A program made the translations under genes and the position numbers. Below the pieces are notes generated by a model. It ran no database searches and had not been told where the DNA came from. It was given only the letters and a program-made list of their open reading frames with translations. Shown here piece after piece: positions 36,428 to 44,626 of a DNA stretch of 64,000 nucleotides. Source of the DNA: Clostridia bacterium (GTDB taxonomy: Bacteria; Bacillota; Clostridia; Oscillospirales; CAG-272); assembly GCA_017481495.1 (NCBI GenBank), contig JAFUPC010000079.1, positions 53,323-117,322 of the forward strand, read 5' to 3'. Within the stretch, counting starts at the first letter, position 1; each line of letters begins with the position of its first letter.

Positions 36428-37160
36428 CCCCGAACATTTTATCGGAATCCGGGATGCGGTGCTTGCGCGGGAACGGGAGCAAAATGGCATCGGCACACTT
36501 GGCGAAAAGTCTCTGCACCTGATTCTGAAAAATTATTATGAGCCGATGACCGCCCTGCACGAGCAGAAGATCGGGCGGTACGTTGCGGACATTCTCAACG
36601 AAGACGGCGTGCTTGAGATCCAGACCCGGCAATTATCCAAAATGCGCACAAAGCTGAATGCGTTTTTGGATGTCACCGACGTCACGGTCATTCATCCGGT
36701 GGTACATAACAAGTGGATGTGCTGGGTCGACCCCGAGACCGGCGAAACGACAAAAAAACGGAAATCCCCGAAAACAGGCACAATTTACGATGCGTTCTGG
36801 GAGCTGGGCGGCATTCCGGAGCTGCTTTCTCACCCGCATCTCACCGTTTGTCTTGTAATGCTTGACATGGAAGAAACACGGCTCTTAAACGGCTGGAGCC
36901 GGGACAAAAAACGCGGTTCCACCCGCGCTGACCGGATCCCCCGCGCTCTGCTCTCCGAGACATTTTTACATACGAAAGAGGATTATGCCGCCCTTGTTCC
37001 GGGGGCACTTCCGGAGATTTTTTCCCGCCGGGAGATTGCTGCCGCCGTCGGTCAACCGCCAGAGCGTGGGTACACACTTGTTCGGGTTTTCTCGGCAGTG
37101 GGTGTCATCGAGGATGCCGGAAAGCGCGGACGGGAGTTTGTGTATCGGAGATGTTTTTGA
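36414..37160 (+). CDS. Conserved protein of unknown function with an EIQTR motif
   Basis: 248 residues from ATG 36414, preceded by GGAGGAACGTCCG and overlapping ispD by 14 bases, so translationally coupled. The N-terminal half contains GIGTLGEKSLHLILKNYYEP, then VADILNEDGVLEIQTRQLSKMR, then WMCWVDPETGETTKKRKSPK and LLNGWSRDKKRGSTRADRIP: charged, highly ordered motifs typical of a conserved Clostridia family. The D-x(n)-EIQ arrangement resembles the core of PD-(D/E)XK nucleases, but that is inference. The C-terminal about 60 residues may form a winged helix (FSRREIAAAVGQPPERGYTLVRVF). Confidence 0.65.
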   Translation: MQAFDPEHFIGIRDAVLAREREQNGIGTLGEKSLHLILKNYYEPMTALHEQKIGRYVADILNEDGVLEIQTRQLSKMRTKLNAFLDVTDVTVIHPVVHNKWMCWVDPETGETTKKRKSPKTGTIYDAFWELGGIPELLSHPHLTVCLVMLDMEETRLLNGWSRDKKRGSTRADRIPRALLSETFLHTKEDYAALVPGALPEIFSRREIAAAVGQPPERGYTLVRVFSAVGVIEDAGKRGREFVYRRCF

Positions 37161-37175
37161 TGGGGTGTGAGGGAG

Positions 37176-37193
37176 ATGCTGTCAACTTAAGGA
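37176..37193 (+). repeat. Repeat end ATGCTGTCAACTTAAGGA
   Basis: Perfect 18-base copy of the motif seen at 9535-9555 (minus) and 19612-19633. GTTGACAACAT at 37378-37388 is its partial inverted copy, bracketing the larger element. Confidence 0.65.
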
Positions 37194-37216
37194 TGGGAAT
37201 GCGCTTTCTCTAACTC

Positions 37217-37352
37217 TGTAGGGGCGCCCATTGGGTGTCTGTAACATATGGCTATGATGTCGAAATATTATGAAATATAACATTGTTACATATTTTTTAA
37301 CGAAATCGACTGCATATCGTTTGGTAACGGACGCCCAATGAGTGCCACTACA
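37217..37352. repeat. MITE-like repeat, copy A
   Basis: 136 bases bounded by GTAGGGGCGCCCATTGGG on the left and CCCAATGAGTGCC...CTAC on the right, which are inverted repeats of each other. The interior shares long stretches (TAACATATGGCTATGATGTC and ACTGCATATCGTTTGGTAAC) with copy B at 53007-53144. Confidence 0.8.
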
Positions 37353-37422
37353 GACGTAATAAATGCTGTTTTTCTATGTTGACAACATTACCCCGCAAAA
37401 ACTCAATACTGCAATAACACAA

Positions 37423-37447
37423 CAGGGACGCCCATCAAGCGTCCCTG
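37423..37447 (+). terminator. Hairpin with T-rich tail, repeat-derived
   Basis: CAGGGACGC (37423-37431) pairs with GCGTCCCTG (37439-37447), loop of 7, then CATCATTTTT. The stem sequence resembles an end of the MITE-like element, so a repeat end may have become a terminator after the ispD pair. Confidence 0.6.
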
Positions 37448-37479
37448 CATCATTTTTATCAACAATTCTGTTCAAACGG

Positions 37480-38178
37480 TCATTTCATTTCTGTATTCCG
37501 CTTGATCTTCGTATCCTGCGACAGAACGCCGTCATCCATGCGGTAGACCTTATCTGCCATTGCGGCGATGTGGTCGTCGTGCGTGACCATGACCAGCGTC
37601 TGGTGCTGAACCTTTTTCGTTTCCAGAAGCAGCTTCATCAGCTCGGCGGCGGAGTTCTTGTCGAGATTGCCGGTCGGCTCGTCGGCAAGCATCAGGGACG
37701 GGTAGTTAATGAGCGCGCGCGCAACGGCGACACGCTGCTGCTGACCGCCGGACAGCTCATGCGGCAGGTGATGGATACGGTCGGCGATGCCGAGAATTTC
37801 CAGAAGCTCGTTGATGTGCGGCCAGGAAATCTTCCGTCCGTCGAGCAGGCTCGGCATGATGATGTTTTCCAGTGCCGTGAACACGGGGATGAGGTTGTAG
37901 TTCTGGAAAATGAACCCGATGTGCTTGCGGCGGTATTCGGCAAGCTGTTCGCTTTTCAGTTTATAGATGTCTCGGCCGTTGATGTAGACCGTGCCGCCGG
38001 ACGGCGTATCCAGTCCTCCGCACAGCTGCAAGAGGGTACTTTTACCGGAACCGGAGGTGCCGACGATGGCGACGAATTCTCCCTCCTCGACCGTGAAATT
38101 GCAGGTCTTGACCGCGGAGATGATATTTTCACCCTGGTGGTATACTTTTGTTAAATTGTTGCATTCAAGAACATTCAT
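37480..38178 (-). CDS. ABC transporter ATP-binding protein (MacB/LolD type)
   Basis: 232 residues with GGAGGAA before the start. Walker A GTSGSGKST at 40-48, Q-loop near 92, signature LSGGQQQR near 142-149, Walker B LMLADEPTGNLD near 163. The sequence follows the LolD/MacB/FtsE subfamily that drives FtsX-type permeases. The permease gene lies 15 bases upstream in the same direction, so the pair forms one ABC system, probably an exporter of peptide, antibiotic or lipoprotein type; substrate unknown. Confidence 0.92.
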   Translation of the reverse strand: MNVLECNNLTKVYHQGENIISAVKTCNFTVEEGEFVAIVGTSGSGKSTLLQLCGGLDTPSGGTVYINGRDIYKLKSEQLAEYRRKHIGFIFQNYNLIPVFTALENIIMPSLLDGRKISWPHINELLEILGIADRIHHLPHELSGGQQQRVAVARALINYPSLMLADEPTGNLDKNSAAELMKLLLETKKVQHQTLVMVTHDDHIAAMADKVYRMDDGVLSQDTKIKRNTEMK

Positions 38179-38193
38179 TTCCTGTATTCCTCC

Positions 38194-40737
38194 TCACATG
38201 GTCTGTTGTTTCAGCTGTCGTTTGCAGATGAGCACCGGCACGAGAATGTTGACGGCTGTCAGGCAAAGCAGGGATGCAAAGCAGAACAGCACCAGACCTG
38301 CCGTCATGTTGCCGATATTGAGCAGTCCGATGAGCGCCGCCAGAACGATGCCCGCAACGGACGAAACGAGCGAAGCGATCAGAAATTCCACAATGTTCAT
38401 CCGGAAGATCTGCGTATGCTGTGCGCCGATCAAGTACATCGCCCGCATGGACGGTGCGCGGACCTCCAGCATGAAGTGCGCCATTGCGATCAGAAGCAGT
38501 ACCGCGACAATGAGGACAAAGCTCTGCATCAGCGCAATGTAGAAGACCGTGTGCATGGCTTCCGCCTGTGCCTGCCGCATTTCCTCATGGATGTCTGTGA
38601 CAGTGAATTTATACTCAAATTCCAGCGGTTTCAGGGCTTCCCTGACGGATGCAAGGGTCTCCTCGTCGTCGGAATCGCACTGCAAGGCGTAAGAATAGAC
38701 ATCTTCAATACCCGCCAACTCCGAAAACAGCTCGCAGGAGGTATAGACAGTGATGAAGTCCTCGTAAGCGTTGTCCTCCGGGCGATAAATGACCGCGCCG
38801 ACCGTGTATTCTTTCCAGTCGGAGCGCATGGTACACTCACCGTCCTCCGCTTCTTCATCCGGTTCCGTCCAGGTCGTGCGAAGTTTGAGGACATCGCCCT
38901 CCTGATAGAATTTTTCATTGCCGCCCGCCCAGCCGTGGACGACCAGCGCGATGGTATCCTTGTCTTCGTACAGGGCATCCAGCGTTCCGGCAACGACGTC
39001 GCCGCCGATGAGCATATTGAGCAGGTCGCTGTCCGCGCCGATGAGTTCCACGTCGGTGACGTTGCGTTTCCAGACACGGTAATTGTTGCCGGTGCCGAAT
39101 TTACCGTTGACAACGGAATTGGAGACCAGCTGTTTTTCAATGTCGGATTCGATGAGCAGACCGTCGACATACGAGTAGAATTCCGAGATCTCCATCCGGC
39201 GTTGGATGTTCGTTACGTGTTCCAGTTTTTCCAGTGCATCTTCGGTATCGGTGGTCATTGTGTCGTAAACGATGGAGCTTGCCGCATCGCCGTACAAGTA
39301 GAAGTCCACCAGCTCCATCGTGTCGCTGTCGGGAGCTTCTTTGTATTCGAGCGTGATCTGCTGGGAAAAGAACGAATAAATACAGACAAGCAGGATCACG
39401 ACCACGCAGAACAGCCGGTTCACCCCCCGGTTGCGCGTGAAGAACAAGACGGAAATGCGGTCGAGAATGCGGTTCTCGGAAAACAGGATGTTCGACGTGC
39501 GTGCAACGAAAATGTTGCTTGCGTTGTGTGCGGCGGACAGCATATCCGCGTGCGCGACGGAGGTCATGCGCTTGGAAATGTAATAGACGACCCCGCACAG
39601 AATGAGCGCGGACAGGAAAAGCAGGATCAGCATCGCGCCGATGTCGAACCTAAACCACAGAAAGACCTTATCCGGTGAGATGGCATCAGTCAGGCGGCAG
39701 ACGGCATACATCAGTCCCGCCGCGCCCGCAATGCCGAACGGGAAAACGGCTAAGAAGATCGCGCCGTATTTGAGCAGCTGCATCCGGAAGATCTGCTTCC
39801 ACGATGCGCCGATCATCGTTAAGGTTGCCAGCTCGCGCAGGTTTTTCTGCATATCGAGATAAATGAACACGGCAAGCGCGACACCCGCCGGTAAAATCGA
39901 AAACAGGAACATGAGCAGCATCGTCGCGCCCTCATAATACGGTGCGATGAGTGCCAGGTCAGACAGCATGGCGTTGCGGGCTTCGTAGCCGATTGCCGAC
40001 TCGTTGCCCTCCTTGTCCTTGGCTTTCATGTCAAGGTCATCCACCAGCTTCTGCATATTCGCTTTGATGGCGGTGCGGTTGGAGCCTTTGAAGGTCAGAT
40101 AAACATCTGTCGTGTAGCTCTGCTGATACACATCCTCACTTTTCAGATACAGCGCGGTTTCCTCTGACGCAAACACATACTGGCTTGCTGTGGATGCACA
40201 GGAAAAGACACCGACGACCTTGAACGTGACGGAATTGTATTTCCCGCGCACAAAGATGTCCACCGGCTGTTCCTCATCCAGTGCAAAGCAATCGAAATAC
40301 CGTTCGGCATCCTCGGAGACGATGATCTCACCGAACGCCTCCGGCAGCCGTCCCTCGGTCAATTTCAGATAAAAATAATCCGCAGCATCCTTGGTGTATT
40401 CCGTGAAATACACCTGCGAAAACGATGCAAATGTGTCTGGATTATCGGCGGAAGCGTACAGCTTAATGGTTTGCGCATCCTTTATGTAATCGTGATCCGT
40501 ATACGCAGGCACCGCATCCGGGGAAAGGTCGTAGAACTCGGTATGCTGCGGACCGACCTCGCGGCGCAACGTCTCGACTTCTGCTTCATAACTGCTTGCG
40601 TAATAGATCAGCACGCTTGCGCACAGAATGACCATGCACAAAATCGAGCACGCCAGAAGCACATACGCGCGCTTGTTGCGCAGAAACGACCGTATCGGAT
40701 AATGATAATAGGATTTAATGGTTTTCGGATTTTCCAA
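38194..40737 (-). CDS. FtsX-type ABC permease, two-domain
   Basis: 847 residues from a TTG at 40737. The first ATG of the frame (40812) lies in the -35 box of its own promoter, and GGAAAGGACGGG precedes the TTG, so TTG is the likely start. The N-terminal membrane segment (YVLLACSILCMVILCASVLIYYA) is followed by a large extracellular domain and a three-segment FtsX core (residues about 270-400), then a second set: one segment near 460, another extracellular domain, and three segments at the C terminus. This is the two-lobed architecture of MacB-like and bacitracin-type permeases. It pairs with the ATP-binding protein downstream. Confidence 0.82.
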   Translation of the reverse strand: MENPKTIKSYYHYPIRSFLRNKRAYVLLACSILCMVILCASVLIYYASSYEAEVETLRREVGPQHTEFYDLSPDAVPAYTDHDYIKDAQTIKLYASADNPDTFASFSQVYFTEYTKDAADYFYLKLTEGRLPEAFGEIIVSEDAERYFDCFALDEEQPVDIFVRGKYNSVTFKVVGVFSCASTASQYVFASEETALYLKSEDVYQQSYTTDVYLTFKGSNRTAIKANMQKLVDDLDMKAKDKEGNESAIGYEARNAMLSDLALIAPYYEGATMLLMFLFSILPAGVALAVFIYLDMQKNLRELATLTMIGASWKQIFRMQLLKYGAIFLAVFPFGIAGAAGLMYAVCRLTDAISPDKVFLWFRFDIGAMLILLFLSALILCGVVYYISKRMTSVAHADMLSAAHNASNIFVARTSNILFSENRILDRISVLFFTRNRGVNRLFCVVVILLVCIYSFFSQQITLEYKEAPDSDTMELVDFYLYGDAASSIVYDTMTTDTEDALEKLEHVTNIQRRMEISEFYSYVDGLLIESDIEKQLVSNSVVNGKFGTGNNYRVWKRNVTDVELIGADSDLLNMLIGGDVVAGTLDALYEDKDTIALVVHGWAGGNEKFYQEGDVLKLRTTWTEPDEEAEDGECTMRSDWKEYTVGAVIYRPEDNAYEDFITVYTSCELFSELAGIEDVYSYALQCDSDDEETLASVREALKPLEFEYKFTVTDIHEEMRQAQAEAMHTVFYIALMQSFVLIVAVLLLIAMAHFMLEVRAPSMRAMYLIGAQHTQIFRMNIVEFLIASLVSSVAGIVLAALIGLLNIGNMTAGLVLFCFASLLCLTAVNILVPVLICKRQLKQQTM

Positions 40738-40783
40738 ATCGCACCCGTCCTTTCCAATGTTTTCATGGAATCCTCTTGTTATA

Positions 40784-40812
40784 ATTATACCACACATATA
40801 GACAGATTGCAA
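40784..40812 (-). promoter_or_regulatory. Sigma-A promoter for the ABC exporter genes
   Basis: On the minus strand: TTGCAA (40812-40807), 17-base spacer, TATAAT (40789-40784). It rules out any start to the right of about 40777 for the permease. Confidence 0.8.
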
Positions 40813-40883
40813 GTGAATTTTCTGTGAATATGCTGAATTTTCAAGGAATGTTTCGGTAAAATTGCCGAAATTGCCCTGTATCC

Positions 40884-40912
40884 TTGCGAAATACCGGATT
40901 CTGTGTTATAAT
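40884..40912 (+). promoter_or_regulatory. Sigma-A promoter for ispF
   Basis: TTGCGA (40884-40889), 17-base spacer, TATAAT (40907-40912); TAAGGAGA precedes the ATG at 40948. Confidence 0.8.
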
Positions 40913-40947
40913 AATACCATAAATCTATGTTTTAAGGAGAACCCCAT

Positions 40948-41457
40948 ATGTTTCCATTCCGTGCCGGACACGGCTATGATGTCCACCGTCTTGTTCCCGA
41001 CCGCGCGCTGATTCTCGGCGGCGTGCGCATCCCTTATGAAAGAAATGAGATTCCCTACGGTTTACTCGGGCATTCCGATGCGGATGTCCTGGTTCACGCG
41101 GTGATGGATGCGGTGCTGGGTGCGGCGGCGCTCGGCGACATCGGGCGGCACTTTCCGGACAGCGATGTGCGGTACCGGGGCGCAGACAGTCTCGCGCTTG
41201 CGCGGGAAACCGCACGGCTTCTCCGGGATGCCGGGTATGCCGTCGGCAATATCGACGCCACCATCATCGCGCAGGCACCGAAGCTATCCCCCTATATTGA
41301 GACGATGCGGGAAAACATCGCCGCGGTGTACGGACTTGCGCCGGAGGAAGTCAACGTCAAGGCGACTACCGAGGAAAAACTCGGCTTTACCGGTTCCGGT
41401 GACGGCATCGCCGCGCACGCGGTCTGCATCATTTACAAAATTGCGGCAGAATCATAA
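40948..41457 (+). CDS. ispF: 2-C-methyl-D-erythritol 2,4-cyclodiphosphate synthase
   Basis: 169 residues. GHGYDVHRL (metal Asp and His), [35 protein letters not shown] and the C-terminal [23 protein letters not shown] are all present. It forms the cyclodiphosphate in the MEP pathway, the step after IspE. Its own promoter makes it independent of ispD and ispE. coaX follows after 67 bases and could be read from the same transcript. Confidence 0.95.
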   Translation: MFPFRAGHGYDVHRLVPDRALILGGVRIPYERNEIPYGLLGHSDADVLVHAVMDAVLGAAALGDIGRHFPDSDVRYRGADSLALARETARLLRDAGYAVGNIDATIIAQAPKLSPYIETMRENIAAVYGLAPEEVNVKATTEEKLGFTGSGDGIAAHAVCIIYKIAAES

Positions 41458-41524
41458 CATCCCGTTCACAATCGGATGATATAATTTTTCTGTTAAGGTA
41501 ATTTTTGAGAGGTGGTTTTCCGTC

Positions 41525-42316
41525 ATGCTGCTTGCGTTCAATATCGGAAACACGGACATTTCGTTCTGCGTGTATGACGGTGAAACCATGCGGTTTTCGG
41601 CAGAATTTTCGACGGTCACATCCCGTACCGCGGACGAATACGCCGTTCTGCTCTGGCAGACCTTTACCCTGCGCGGCTTCGATCCTGCTTCCATCACGGA
41701 CGTTATCATCGCCTCCGTTGTGCCATCGCTGGACGACACCATCCGCGCGGCGGTTGCCCATTTCACGCCGTGCAAACCCGCATTTGTGGGAGCCGGCATG
41801 AAGACGGGACTGCGCATCCGCATTGAGACCCCGTCCCAGCTCGGTGCCGACCTCGTTGCTCTTGCCTGCGGTGCCAGACGGTACACTGACGGCGCGTGTG
41901 TCATCGCATCGTTTGACACTGCCACCACCCTGACGGTACTGGAATCCGCAGGTACGGTTGCAGGTGCCATCATCATGCCGGGCGTTCTGACCTCCGCGCG
42001 GGCGCTGGAACGCGACACCGCACAGCTGACCGAAATTTCCCTTTCCTCCGCACCCATCCGCCGTGTCATCGGCCGCAGTACCGCCGAAGCCATGCGCTCC
42101 GGTCTTCTGCTCGGCTGTGCCGCACAGACGGACGGCATGATTTCCCGTATTTCGGACGAACTCGGATGCCCGCCCTCGGACCTTTCCCTGTTTGCCGCCG
42201 GGAAATACGCGCCTTACATCGTGCCGCACTGCAAAAGCGCATTCCGGCACACCCCGCATCTGCTGTTTGAGGGACTGTACGATCTCTTTGAACGCAACGC
42301 GGAGCATCATCCATGA
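41525..42316 (+). CDS. coaX: Type III pantothenate kinase-like protein, altered motifs
   Basis: 263 residues, GAGAGGTGG before the start. It shows the ASKHA fold of CoaX: NIGNTDISFCVYDG at the N terminus, ASVVPSL at about 63-69, TGLRIRIETPSQLGADLV near 94-111 and the end GLLLGCAAQTDGMISRI. Two conserved motifs differ: the first reads N6-I-G-N-T rather than D-x-G-N-T, and the second reads S129-F-D-T-A-T-T rather than D-x-G-T-A-T-T. The gene sits before an ECF S component likely to import pantothenate, which fits coenzyme A synthesis. Whether it is active is uncertain. Confidence 0.85.
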   Translation: MLLAFNIGNTDISFCVYDGETMRFSAEFSTVTSRTADEYAVLLWQTFTLRGFDPASITDVIIASVVPSLDDTIRAAVAHFTPCKPAFVGAGMKTGLRIRIETPSQLGADLVALACGARRYTDGACVIASFDTATTLTVLESAGTVAGAIIMPGVLTSARALERDTAQLTEISLSSAPIRRVIGRSTAEAMRSGLLLGCAAQTDGMISRISDELGCPPSDLSLFAAGKYAPYIVPHCKSAFRHTPHLLFEGLYDLFERNAEHHP

Positions 42317-42419
42317 TCAGACGGTCGGGCAGTATTTTCTGCCGCCCGGCGTTTGAAATATATTCGCCGCACTGTATCCGGCAATGTCGGAACGGCAGCG
42401 GCAAAAAGGAGTTTCCAAA

Positions 42420-43049
42420 ATGAAAAACACCAAAATCCGTCAGATGGTACAATTGGCCATACTGACAGCAATCGTCCTTGTGCTGGCGTTTACGCCGCTG
42501 GGATACCTCAAAATCGGAACGATGACCATCACGTTCCTGTCCATTCCCGTTGTCATCGGCGCCATTCTTATGGGGCCAAAAGCCGGTGCATTTCTCGGAT
42601 GCGTATTCGGCATCACAAGTTTCGTCCAGTGCTTCGGCATGGATGCACTCGGCACGGCACTCATGACCATCAACATTTTTTATACATTCTGCATGACAGT
42701 CGTCACAAGAACGCTGATGGGATTTCTCTCAGGCTGTATTTACCGCGGATGCCAGTGGCTCTTTGCAAAGTTCAAGATTAAAAAGCGTCTCTACTCCGCG
42801 CCTGTCTCCTGCGCCATTGCTTGTGCCGCCGCGCCGCTTCTGAACACCATCCTGTTTATGTCCACAATGTACATCTGCTTCCATAATGAACAGGTCATCA
42901 TTGATGAAATGGGTTCCGCACCGTTCTTTGCGTTTGTTTTCGGCTCCGTTGCAGTCAACGCTGTTGCAGAACTGCTTGCTTCCTTAATCATTGGAACTGC
43001 AATCTGCTCCGCATTACAGCAGACCGGCATCATCAAAGATAACATCTGA
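42420..43049 (+). CDS. ECF transporter S component, possibly for pantothenate
   Basis: 209 residues from ATG 42420 behind AAAAAGGAG. Six hydrophobic segments follow the standard S-component pattern: QMVQLAILTAIVLVLAFTPLG at the start, GTMTITFLSIPVVIGAILMGPKAGAFLGCVFGITSF, then others to the C terminus. It should act with shared EcfA/EcfT modules encoded elsewhere. The coaX-like gene upstream (103 bases) suggests pantothenate as the vitamin, as in PanT; this is inference from context. Confidence 0.85.
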   Translation: MKNTKIRQMVQLAILTAIVLVLAFTPLGYLKIGTMTITFLSIPVVIGAILMGPKAGAFLGCVFGITSFVQCFGMDALGTALMTINIFYTFCMTVVTRTLMGFLSGCIYRGCQWLFAKFKIKKRLYSAPVSCAIACAAAPLLNTILFMSTMYICFHNEQVIIDEMGSAPFFAFVFGSVAVNAVAELLASLIIGTAICSALQQTGIIKDNI

Positions 43050-43066
43050 ATTTTCCGCATATAAAA

Positions 43067-43105
43067 ATCCCGTTTCCATCATGTTCCGGAAACGGGATAT
43101 TCTTT
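43067..43105. terminator. Bidirectional terminator
   Basis: ATCCCGTTTCC (43067-43077) pairs with GGAAACGGGAT (43088-43098) in an 11-base-pair stem. T-rich sequence lies on the right and A-rich sequence on the left, so it can end both the ECF gene and the rhaB operon. Confidence 0.85.
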
Positions 43106-43116
43106 ATTCTGTGAAA

Positions 43117-44601
43117 TTATTCTTCGATCAGCTTGAGGAACTTCGCGTAAGCATCATCCCACATAGCCTTGTCGCCCTTCGGCTCGTAGTGGTCGATGGG
43201 GAACGAATTGGAGATGACTTCGCGGGCTTCCGCAAGGTCCTTGATCTCGCCGGAGGAAATTGCCTGAACGGCAATGTTGCCGATGGCGGTCGCTTCGACG
43301 GGGCCTGCATAAACGGGACGTTCGCAGGCATCGGCACAGAGCTGGCAGAGGGGTGCTTCCTTGGTGCCGCCGCCGACAATGTTGATGAATGGAATGCGCT
43401 TGCCCTTCATATCGTCAATGGCTTCGACGGACCACTTGTAACGCAGAGCGAGAGAGTCGAAGATGGCGCGGACGATTTCGCCCTCGTTTTCCGGAACGTG
43501 CTGACCGGTCTTCTTGCAGTATTCGCGGATGGCCTTAGGCAGGTTGCCGGGAACGCCGAATGCGGGGTCATCCGGGTTGATGATGCACTGGCAGGGCTTG
43601 GATGCCATTGCCGCGTTGGACAGCTCGTCGAACGTGAAGGACTTGCCCTCGCGCTTCCACTGACGGCGGGATTCCTGCTCAATCCACAGACCCATGATGT
43701 TCTTTAAGAACCGGATGGAACCGCCGAAGCCGCCCTCGTTTGTGAAGTTGTAACCGAAGGACTTGTCGGTGATGATGGGAGACATCGTTTCGGTGCCCAT
43801 CAGCGACCAGGTACCGGAGGAAATGAAGATGAAGTCCTCGCCCTTGACGGCGGGAACGGCAACGACCGCGGATGCGGTATCATGTGCCGCGACGTTGACG
43901 ACGTTGGCATTGATGTCGCCGAGTTCGTCCTTGAGAGACTGCAGCAGCGGGCCGACAACAGTGCCGGGTTCGACGACGTTCGTGAACAGTCTTTCCGGAA
44001 TACCGAATGCGTCGATGACCTCTTTCGACCAGTTGCGGGTCTTTGCATCGAGCAGTGCGCCGGTGGAGGCGATGGTGTATTCGGTCTGCATCTTGCCGGT
44101 CAGGAAATAGTTGAGCAGGTCAGGGATGAACAGCATCTTGTCCGCCGCCGCAACGAGCTCGGGGTTGTCGCGCAGTTCAGCCGCCAGCTGCCAGACCGTG
44201 TTGAAGTCGCAGAATTGGATGCCGGTAATGTCATAAAGACGCTTCTTCGGCAAAAACTGCTCCGCATAATCCTGAATACCGACGGTACGGGTGTCGCGGT
44301 AGTGAACGGGGTTGGTGAGCAGCTTGCCCTTTTTGTCGAGCAAACCGTAGTCAACGCCCCAGGTGTCGATACCGATGGTCTTGATGTCCTTGTCCTCGGA
44401 CAGTGCGCACTTGTTGATTGCCTGCTTGATTTCGTGGAAAATACGCATGATGTCCCAGTTGAACGAACCTGCGATGGTCACGGGTTCGGAGGGGAATCTG
44501 TGGTTTTCTTCCAGGGTGAATTTGTTTCCGTCAAATTTGCCGATGATGCCGCGGCCGGATGATGCGCCGAGGTCAATGGCAAGCATTTTTAATTCTGCCA
44601 T
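43117..44601 (-). CDS. rhaB: Rhamnulokinase
   Basis: 494 residues. FGGY-family kinase: LAIDLGASSGRGIIG at 7-21, IKTIGIDTWGVDYGLLD near 74-90, HYRDTRT near 99, FISSGTWSLMGTE near 262-274 and FINIVGGGTKEAPLCQLCAD near 405-424. The ASSGRG and DTWGVDYGL motifs are typical of rhamnulokinase rather than fuculokinase. It phosphorylates L-rhamnulose to the 1-phosphate. L-rhamnose isomerase and the aldolase are not in this window. It is the last gene of a leftward operon that includes a sugar binder and two isomerase-like proteins. Confidence 0.9.
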   Translation of the reverse strand: MAELKMLAIDLGASSGRGIIGKFDGNKFTLEENHRFPSEPVTIAGSFNWDIMRIFHEIKQAINKCALSEDKDIKTIGIDTWGVDYGLLDKKGKLLTNPVHYRDTRTVGIQDYAEQFLPKKRLYDITGIQFCDFNTVWQLAAELRDNPELVAAADKMLFIPDLLNYFLTGKMQTEYTIASTGALLDAKTRNWSKEVIDAFGIPERLFTNVVEPGTVVGPLLQSLKDELGDINANVVNVAAHDTASAVVAVPAVKGEDFIFISSGTWSLMGTETMSPIITDKSFGYNFTNEGGFGGSIRFLKNIMGLWIEQESRRQWKREGKSFTFDELSNAAMASKPCQCIINPDDPAFGVPGNLPKAIREYCKKTGQHVPENEGEIVRAIFDSLALRYKWSVEAIDDMKGKRIPFINIVGGGTKEAPLCQLCADACERPVYAGPVEATAIGNIAVQAISSGEIKDLAEAREVISNSFPIDHYEPKGDKAMWDDAYAKFLKLIEE

Positions 44602-44626
44602 AATTGGGTTTGATTCCTTTCACTTT

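Larger units (their letters stand above)
37161..37479. other. Spacer with repeat elements
   Basis: 319 bases between convergent genes. It holds a dispersed repeat end (37176-37193), a complete 136-base element (37217-37352), an inverted partial copy of the motif (37378-37388), and a hairpin (37423-37447) near the ABC gene end. No gene is seen. Confidence 0.7.
40738..40947. other. Divergent promoter region, permease / ispF
   Basis: 210 bases with two divergent sigma-A promoters, listed separately, and no gene. Confidence 0.75.

Noticed and set aside
37217..37352. Element A as an integration (att) site of a mobile island
   Set aside because: No integrase, tRNA or phage genes lie between the two copies at 37 and 53 kb; the genes between are ordinary core genes.
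38206..39678. Open frame of 490 codons antisense to the FtsX permease
   Set aside because: Shadow frame; the sense protein has clear membrane topology and a matching ATPase.
41480..41485. TATAAT before coaX as a separate promoter
   Set aside because: No acceptable -35 box lies 16-18 bases upstream, so transcription from the ispF promoter is more likely.
42317..42419. Hairpin GGGCAG/CTGCC upstream of the ECF gene as a vitamin riboswitch
   Set aside because: Too short and without conserved aptamer elements; it may just be a weak pause or intergenic stem.
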